From Anoplopoma fimbria (taxonomy: Eukaryota > Chordata > Actinopteri > Perciformes > Anoplopomatidae), in NCBI RefSeq assembly GCF_027596085.1, contig NC_072464.1:19033124-19097123 (forward strand): a stretch of 64,000 nt of DNA. Direction: 5' to 3'. Of this stretch, positions 55,331-64,000 are shown piece by piece. Position 1 is the stretch's first letter, and each line of letters begins with the position of its first letter. Below the pieces are notes generated by a model, which saw only the letters and a program-made list of their open reading frames with translations, searched no databases and was not told the origin of the DNA. Position numbers and translations under genes: made by a program.

Positions 55331-56271
55331 TGAGCTGAGATGGGTGATCATTTTCTGTGCGTCCGTCACTATGGTTACCACATTTGATCAATTGTTATTA
55401 AAATTATAGATTATTGCTGCTTTAAATTTCATTTTAATTTTGAGAATCAAGACATTTAATGCAACTTAAGGCATAAATATTACAACAAATATTTACACTC
55501 TTTGACAATACACTTTTACCCTCGTATCTTTAACTTGTTAGAAAAGATATTAGGAGGAAGCACTGCCACCTGCAACATTCTCGTCAAGGATGCATGACTT
55601 GCTTTTTTATTTGCTGATCTTCAGCAATGCAGATCTCTACTTGAAAGGGAGCGCTCCATTTGCATACAGGAAGCACACAATGAACAATTCATTGCAACTG
55701 TCCCCATAAGACAGCTTAAGAGTTTGCACACTTACAGTAGGTGGATAGCTCGAAGAGCATATACATATTATTCTCCAGCTCAGGGGCATCAACACATTGC
55801 ATTCTGTGTAAAAATTCTTTGAACTGCTTCGGGGATTAATCCATAGCAAGAGTCTGTGTCAATCTCCACTATTATTCATGATGACAATGTTAGGATGAAT
55901 AAAGCAGGCCAAGACATTTCCAATGAGATGGCGTGTTTAACATAACAAAGGGATGTTTTTCCCTGCATCTTATTCTGTTTTCTGAAAAACCTTGATTTCA
56001 TTCAGGCACTCAGTCGGTCTGCTATCATCTCTTTTTTTCCAGTGCCTTGTTGTGTAAGCCCCCATAAGCCCCCATCTCTTCACATTTCTTTCTTTCTTTC
56101 TTTCTGTCTTTCTTTTTGTTTTTCTCCTTATATTCACTCCTCACTCTCTGTTTCCTCATCTCTCTCTGTGTTTCTCAGTCCTCTCTGAGGATTTGCCCCA
56201 GACACAAAATGCTTGTGTATTCACTTTTTTATTTATTTGTTTCTTATTTGCATGAGGGCAGAGGGAGTGAT

Positions 56272-56272
<1 letters not shown>

Positions 56273-56343
<71 letters not shown>
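56273..56343. repeat. (GT)n microsatellite
   Basis: 71-bp pure array just upstream of the 56.5-kb tandem duplication. Confidence 0.95.
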
Positions 56344-56345
<2 letters not shown>

Positions 56346-56547
56346 GGCTGGATAAGAGAGGTCAGAGTATAAGGATGATGTAGTTATAGGTTTGCAATTA
56401 ATGAATTTACATACGGTAATGGGGAATGTTTGGCAGGCAGAATGCTGCTCCCAGACGGGAACAAGTCTGACCTCTGACAAATGGACTGATCATAGAAGCA
56501 GAGGGAGACGGAGAGAGAGACTGAGACAGACCTTAGAGAAAACAGAA

Positions 56548-56855
56548 CGATCTCCCACTTAATTTCACAGACACTCATTTACAGACGTTTTCATAAGAGA
56601 GAGAGAGAGAGAGAGCGAAGGGAAAGAGATTAAATTGCTTCATGCATTGATAATATCTTATATTTTGTATTAGAGGGAGACGGGACGGAGCCAAAGAAAG
56701 AGAGAAAGAGAGAAAGGAGAGCGATCGACGGACTGACCAATCTCCGGGCGATCTCCTTAATTTCACAGGCGCTCATTTACAGGCGTTTTTCATAGAAGAG
56801 AGGGAGATTAAATTGCTTCATGCATTGAAAATGTCATATTTTTTGTAAAAGAGAG
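56548..56855. repeat. Tandem duplication, 201-bp period
   Basis: Two copies starting CGATCTCC at 56548 and 56749. Both contain TTAATTTCACAG, CTCATTTACAG, CGTTTT, ATTAAATTGCTTCATGCATTG and TATTTTTGTA-like ends. Copy 1 has a GA expansion (56596-56615) and is followed by a purine-rich linker. Confidence 0.7.
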
Positions 56856-58044
56856 TAGAAGGAGATAGGGGGCGTGAACCCGTTGGTCTTTTGGTTTGCA
56901 ATTCCTCCGGATTCAAATCAGAGTTAGACTGCTTCCCATTCCATCAGCCTATTCATCAGCTCTCATCACATTCTTATTGCACAGAAAAGGCAAATATGAT
57001 CAACTGGTGATATTCAACATTTTACTTATCGTCATCAAATACAACAAAACCAACAATGAACTGAATCTGCTAAAGTTTTGCCTGTGTAGCCCAACATAGC
57101 TTATTTTTATTTGCTATAGAGCTCATCTCTTGTCCAAAAAACATTAAAATCAGGTCAATGGGCCACCACATTGAAATGGGTGAATGTTCCTGTATTATTA
57201 TGAATATGGACCCTAGTTTATTTTGAGTCATACCCACAAACATCGCCCTGCTGTCATTTATATTCACCAAATAACAAAATGTGTGGGATTCCATATCCCC
57301 AACATGTGCAATATTTACTTGTGTTTGAGTTACATTTTTTGGTTTTGGTCTTTTGGATCTGATGGCTCTAAAAAAAACACGTTTTTTGATGATAAAAATA
57401 CACAGCATATCTCATATATTTCCTTGCACGAAAACAGTGTAAAGATTTTGAATGTAATCAATCTGCCTGTGATCACGAGGGCAACTCAGTGTTCTCAGTT
57501 AGAGCTTTTGATTTCCCATAGCTGTAAATTCATATCTGTTTTGATATGCATGATCAACCCACACTACTTTGGCTGCACACAGACATCAAATCCAACTCAA
57601 CTCATGTCTTACAAGCCATTTTAATTCAATCCTGAAGCACTCTCCTACTTGAAGTAGAGTTACTTACTAAATGGATATTTGTGGGAGTAAATTACATAAA
57701 AATAGAACAAAGATCAGTTTCCAAATATGTTTGTTCCCTGTTGAGTCACAGACCTTCTGGTTTATTGCAACTTAGTTCTGTGACATCAGCCGTGAATGGA
57801 CAGATAACAGCACAGTCTCATAACGCACACTCACACACACACCTCCCGGTCCCACCAACTAATAGTATTCAGGAGCTGTCGGAATAATTCTCTGCTTGTT
57901 ATACACACATAATTAGTTTTCAAAGTAGCTTTCCGCGAATATAGTATCAATTACTTCCTCTCCCTTTGCAATCAGGTGGATTCGGTGGGCTCACATTTTC
58001 TGACGTGACAGTGTGTTAATTGAGCTATTAGCCAGCCAGAGTGT

Positions 58045-58045
<1 letters not shown>

Positions 58046-58119
<74 letters not shown>

Positions 58120-58130
58120 GTGTGCGTGTG
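58046..58130. repeat. (GT)n microsatellite
   Basis: 85 bp with two GC interruptions at the 3' end. Confidence 0.95.
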
Positions 58131-59466
58131 AAAGAGAGAAAGGGAGATGCAAACTCAAGGTGTGTTCAGGTTCAGTTTGTTGTATAGGTGTGAGTGTATG
58201 TGTGGATATGCACAGGTGTTTTGTCATATTTTCTGCCTGTCTTCTCTAATTAACGCCCGCTAACAATCAAACACATAAGCGTGACGTACGGAACCTAGAT
58301 GCTGCATTTTTAAGAAAGTGATACTAAAGTGTAGAAAGCTTTCTGAAATTATTGCTACGGATTTATGAAACTAAATCTAACATTAACAGATATTTGTAAT
58401 TTTCATGAGAGAAAGTTGCTTTTAAGAAGTAAAAAAAAGTATTGGAATAAACTGGGGTACTTAAAGAATTCATTGTTTTGGTCTTCCTCTGTCTTTTTCT
58501 TTCCCTCTATGTTCTGATCTTGCTCCTGCTTGACTTTCTTCTTGTCTTGTATGTTTCTTTGTGTAATACACAAATATTGTCCAAATGTTTGGCAGCCCGG
58601 CCCTGATGGAGAAACACAGGAATGTTCATGGAAATAGTTACTCGTTGAAATATGTACTTCGGGCTGCCTGTAATGTAAGCAAAAGTGAAATTAAAGACAT
58701 TGTTTTGTATTCAGGGTTTTTGATTCATCCCTGGTGCTGCCCCCGAGTTTTGTTTTCTCAAATTCTCTGAGGTGTCCACACAAACAAATACTTTTTCTCT
58801 GTCTTTTTCTGTTTTCTTGCATTGCTTTGCTTTCATTGTTTTATTTTCCCCATGTTGTTGATGATGTATGCCAATTCTTTTTCTTTGACTTTTAATGTTT
58901 GGTTCTTTGTCTATTCAATCTCTCTCTGTCACAAAGTAGTTCTTCACTCGGGAAAAGATAAAAGATATTTAAACCGGCCCAACATTAGCATAAGCGTTGG
59001 ACACGTGAAAGAAATATGGAGCAGAAAAGTAATACTGTACCCTAAATTGATCTTGAAAAAAAACACAGCCATTTTAAATAAAAAGGGGACTTAAAAAGGT
59101 GATATAAAGCCTGAAACACATGGCCTTTAATTCTTCATAATCAGTTGAGCTTTATTAACATCCCTCCTCTCACTTACAATGTATTGTACAACACTGTTAA
59201 TATTTTACACATCAAACCTATGGAACTTTTTTCAGAAACAAAGCAGGCATTGCTTTGCATTGGAAAATGGGTTTACTTTGATCTTGAGTTATAGTTTTTT
59301 TTCCCATTCCCAACATCTCCACTCATTCATCCATCCATAATACATCCAGGATTCCCAGTGGTGCCATGAACGGGTTTTACTTTGCCCTGGATAAAGGCAA
59401 GGCTTGTACACATGTGACACATTGAAGATCTCTGCTCGGACAAGAGATGATCGACGGGGCTATTAT

Positions 59467-59471
<5 letters not shown>

Positions 59472-59531
<60 letters not shown>
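59472..59531. repeat. (GT)n microsatellite
   Basis: 60-bp pure array. Confidence 0.95.
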
Positions 59532-59533
<2 letters not shown>

Positions 59534-59717
59534 TGGAAGGGTCTATTGACTTCCTGCTATTCTTTTCACAGTGCAGTGGGACACAGGGTGTGACCGTTTG
59601 TGTGTAAACTGTATGTGTGTTCGGGGGCTCTGAGGATTTAGGGGTGTGGGCTGATCGAAATCTCCCCGCTGACAAGTTCTAGTATCGATCTGTCTGTATC
59701 TGTGGCCGACACATGGC

Positions 59718-59719
<2 letters not shown>

Positions 59720-59796
<77 letters not shown>
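59720..59796. repeat. (CA)n microsatellite
   Basis: 77-bp pure array, 190 bp from the GT array at 59472-59531 and in opposite sense. Confidence 0.95.
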
Positions 59797-59799
<3 letters not shown>

Positions 59800-60922
59800 A
59801 GACCAGTCTGCAGGCTGTAGGAAAAATCTTTCAGTAACATATAACATGTTGAGCACCAGGGCATGGCATTCTGTCTGGGCTGTATCTATTTTGTTAATAT
59901 AATTTATTGATGAGATTTGGAGATTTAGAATGCATCACAGGGCAGGCAAAGTAACGTGAGCAGACAAAAGCAAGACGAAGACAACAAATAAGTACCGCAC
60001 AAATAAAAGCATTAGATGAGGAAGGCATTATTGAAGACACCGACATTTGTATGGGACCATTTGACATGCTTTCTTTATAGCACAGAAATAGAATTTACAA
60101 TAAAAGATTGTTTGTCAACCATTATTCAATGCATCCTATTAACATAATGGATTTTAGGGCCATAAAGGCTTTCTGTGGGTCATGTGTTCACAATAAAAAA
60201 AAGGGGGGAAGTGGAACTATATAACTGAGATCTGATAACATCTATGGTATAGGAAGAGCTGAATACAACGTTCATGTGCTGCTGGTTGAGGGGATACAAC
60301 CTTGGTTTTTCACAGATGTAAAAGGCTTGTCCTTGTGAAGCAGTGGCTGATGGCTTAACTATGAAGTCATGGGTTGCTACTTAAAATTTGCATTAATTTA
60401 GGCCAACATTAGTTGCCATTACAGTATTATCGTATGTCAAGTGGAAGCAAAAACAGCAGAGGTCTAACAAGCGTGCATTCAGTATGTACAGTATTGCATT
60501 TATCTTATAAATATGCTGTAGTATACATAGTATTTTACCATGTATCTTGTCCTCTCCAACCAAATGTCTGCCTGTGTCTCTTTGTCTCTTTGGCCTCTTG
60601 TTCTGAAGTGAAAGCTGGCTGTAACTATGAATTGGGACACAGCCTGTATGGTCCTAACCTGATGCTCCAGATGTTTGTTTTTTTTACACACTTTAAAAAA
60701 ATACTTGGTGGGTGATTTGATGAACCATCCATCAATAAATCTCTCCACCAAGCCAGTCGGGAGCAGAACAAAATCATCTTTTCCATCAAGAAAAGCTTTC
60801 AGTGTCGTTATTTGCTCTTCTTTTAGTGAAAAATATTTTCTCCAGTTCTGATATTACTGATGCTACTGCAGCAACAAACCTCTTTAGGAGCCTCCATTGT
60901 TGTTTTGAACAGCCGCCTCTGT

Positions 60923-61034
<112 letters not shown>

Positions 61035-62554
61035 AACCACGCCTGTAGTTTCTCACAGGATGCTGATTGTTCTGGTCACTGCTGGTCCGGACACAAACGC
61101 ATTACTTGAAGCCTAACAAGATGGATTTTTGTGTGATATGTGATCCTGCGACTCTTGCAAAATCGCATGATATCCAGAGAATTCAGCTAGCATGCAAGGC
61201 AGACATGGTCCAATCCATATACAGTCTGTGGGTCCAATACAAACCCAAAAGAAGGGAGTGTATTACATCCACATTAATCCAAAGGTTAGCCTGGAATGAG
61301 TGTGTGGTGGTATTACTTTGTGTGTGGAACCCTGTTGTCGTATACCAGATGTGTCTCACTCTCCCTCTCCATTCTGATTGTCGTCCGAGGCTGCTTCGGG
61401 TGATTTAAAAGCATGATGGATAATGCATGTGGATAATAATATAATTTAGTCTCATTTCAATAAGGGGTGATGGAGAGATTGCATGATGGACAAAAGAGAA
61501 GTAATTAAGTGCATTCATGTAAAGTACGAACTGTACGTGCACCCTGTATGTGAGTTTTCACCCTGCCTGTGATACACCAGCATCTTGTAATGTTCTCCTC
61601 TCTCCCACTGCGCTCTTTAATTTCCCTTTTCTTTTTTTGAAAAGCAGAACATGTTCTACCACAGGTGTTGATTTGTTTGCCAGGGTCTGGATGCATCTGG
61701 CCCAACAGCAGGGGAGCATTCACATCCTAGCATGTTCGCTGCGGTTCATATCAGTTCATAATGGAGGAGGCACCACACAGAGAGCTGCTGAGGTTAGGCT
61801 TTTACCATATGAGACGAGGAGAGGGAATGGGCAAACTCTATGTATCAAGGTTAAAATACACTCTGTGAGTGAAAAATAAAATCAAACTTTTTCTATTATT
61901 GCAACAGTAGTCCTATTCCTTGTTATCACTATAGGCTGCATTCTCCCCATTAGTATGAATGAATGCATCTGATATGTACGCATGTACAATAAAAAGGTGT
62001 GTATCAGGTTGGTTCCTTTTTAATGACAGTACATTACATAATGAGGCATTGTGACACTGTATATGTGTAGGGTAAAAACTCCTCTTCCTCTTTCTCCAAC
62101 TAGACACTCAGGTTCAACGTAGGAAAAATGGATAAATGGGTCAACAGAACATCAGACTTTTACACGTGTTTATTATTGTAACCATGATGACAAAGGTCCC
62201 CTAACCTTATAAATTTGACCCAAACCATAATGTTTGATAACAAAGATCTTTCCTTAAACCTAACCAAGTCAATGACCTAACCTGACCAAACCTTAACTAT
62301 AGTTAACTGCGTTTTCACATCATAAAATAGATCTGATTTGGGATGGTTTTTGAAGGTACAGAGTAATAATGTCATGTTGCTCCTCCATGTGTCCTTCTAA
62401 AAGGGGAGGGACAAACAACATAACTTATTGTTTAATATGGAGGACTTGCCTTTGCTCCTTTTATCGAGAAGAAAAAAGACAAAAAAGTAACCAAAGCAAT
62501 CAAATGGAATTAATCCACCATTAATGATATTTACAACTCTGAGGATTCAATGAT

Positions 62555-62600
62555 GAGAATGTCAAAATGTCTTCTATGAAAAAGGCCTAGCAGTGCTGGT
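62555..62600. repeat. Short dispersed duplicate, copy 1
   Basis: AAAATGTCTTCTATGAAAAA, GGCCTAGCAGTGCTGG; recurs about 1.06 kb downstream at 63617-63660. Confidence 0.45.
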
Positions 62601-62904
62601 GAAATATTTTTTTTCAGGTGAAACGGAGTAACGTTAAACCTTTTAGTCCTTTCATCTTTCATTATTACATTTTACAGTGTTATTTTATTGCGCATGGCTC
62701 TGAATGCTTTCACCATTTTCATAAAAATGATATATTCATGTTATTTATAGAAATCAGACAAGTTATAAGAAAGCGAAAAAAGGGGGTTTGCCTCATTTCA
62801 AAATTCACATCCTTAATGATTACTCAAGTGTACTTCAAACTTTCAAACTTTCACCAAAGAAAGAAGGAGAGAAAAAGATGCATGCATGCACAATGTTCAT
62901 CCTC

Positions 62905-63085
62905 CCTTGGGGTTCATTAGAAGCAATGGAATTCAGTGACCCAGAAACTAAACCTAGCCAAAATCAATTAGCAGACATACACATGCATATATTCAAGCTG
63001 CTAATTACAAAGCCAAACTCCGCCTCACGGGGAGGGGTCTCCTCTTTGAAGATGAATCAATCTGTGGAAAGCTAAAATGTTTTGT
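62905..63085. other. Low-repeat block
   Basis: AATCAATTAGCAGACATACA, CATGCATATATTCAAGC, TGCTAATTACAAAGCC and GAAGATGAATCAATCTGTGG form a dense AT-rich stretch with TAAT-type sites. No protein-like frame. Confidence 0.3.
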
Positions 63086-63616
63086 AAATACGGTATTTTT
63101 GTTTGCTTCAACATTTTAATGCTGGGCCGGTGTCAGCCAGTAGAAGATCTTCAAGGGGTTTGACTCTCTGCTGTATTAATGTGGATCCCTTAAGATGATA
63201 GCTGTGACTTCTAAACAAACCCTTAAAAATAGTTTTGACTGACACTAAAAGCATGCCAACTCTAGATTGTACCAAGATAAAACATCATCCATTACTATTA
63301 ATAATATTTACATCTATATAATTTAATAATTCACTCAAACCAGTTTTACTGTTTCTTGTCCATTATTTAAATTAAATGACAATTTCTTTTGACATTTTTC
63401 CCTTTTATATGGGTTAAACAGTAAGGATTTTTTTTTTATGAAACAAAGGAAGTAAAAAAAAATATTATAAGAGAGGAAAAAGAGAAGCACACGTGTCACT
63501 TATAACATTAACGTTTGCTTTGTTCTGTTCAAGTGTGCCAGGAACCTAAAGCAGTTATTTTAAAAATAATTCAGCCATCATTTTTATTGTTTTGCACCTG
63601 GGATTTTCCTACTTTG

Positions 63617-63660
63617 ACATGCTAAAATGTCTTCTGTGAAAAGGTCTATAGTGCCAGCAT
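63617..63660. repeat. Short dispersed duplicate, copy 2
   Basis: TAAAATGTCTTCTGTGAAAA, GGTCTATAGTGCCAGC; roughly 85% like the 62.56-kb copy over about 40 bases. Confidence 0.45.
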
Positions 63661-64000
63661 TTGTCAAAAATGGTACTTTTCTTTCTGACATTTGAGAAAG
63701 CTAAAATTGCATGCTATACTGAATTTATATACAATTATATAAAAAAATAATTCTTTGTGTTTTTTGCTGTCATGCAGATGCTAAATTAAGTGGAGATTGT
63801 TAATTTCAATATAGCACATACAATAGATATACATTTTGGTATGAGGCAAATTAGCAACATTAGGCATAATTGGGCATAATAGTAATTAAACAAATTCGGA
63901 AGCGGTTTGAAGCAATTCGCGACAATAGTCTACAAGGGGATAATCAATTTTTTGGATTAAATTAGATGATAATAAATAGTAATTTGAGAGGGTCCAAATT

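Overview
This window is nuclear DNA of a ray-finned fish, most likely a percomorph teleost. Two multi-exon genes have GT-AG introns of about 90 to 1900 bp and match vertebrate families. The remainder carries teleost-type repeats: a palindromic TTAA-ended MITE family, a hAT-like MITE with a second element nested in it, two tRNA-derived SINEs and a decayed Tc1/mariner transposase. Long CA/GT microsatellites are very dense, about 30 arrays and roughly 2.5 kb by my count. Nothing prokaryotic, viral or CRISPR-like was seen.

Layout. 1-11290: no confident gene; microsatellites, MITEs and one weak candidate exon pair on the minus strand near 4.3-4.7 kb. 11416-14443 (minus): a complete five-exon melanoregulin-family gene of 211 codons. 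Its first exon is a short Cys-rich exon (25 codons plus 2 bases) that no simple ORF would reveal. 14444-15178: a 735-bp head-to-head spacer with a CACGTG E-box on the melanoregulin side. 15179-18823 (plus): a complete eleven-exon carboxypeptidase O gene of 376 codons, followed by a poly(A) signal. 18970-64000: a 45-kb gene-poor stretch with microsatellites, mobile elements, several low-repeat AT-rich blocks resembling conserved non-coding elements, two local segment duplications (42.1/44.0 kb and 56.55/56.75 kb), and a roughly 41-bp periodic motif array at 22.8 kb.

How the genes work. The two products are not in one pathway. Carboxypeptidase O is a secreted, probably GPI-anchored digestive exopeptidase that removes acidic C-terminal residues. 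Melanoregulin is a lipid-anchored cytosolic adaptor on melanosomes and lysosomes. Their shared upstream spacer may nevertheless couple their promoters. The most interesting observations are the CA array touching a weak 5' splice site in the melanoregulin gene, the N-terminal dual-lipidation signature of that protein, the periodic ATCRAT/CCAT array, and the duplicated non-coding blocks. Family names and consensus repeats were recalled from general knowledge, not searched.
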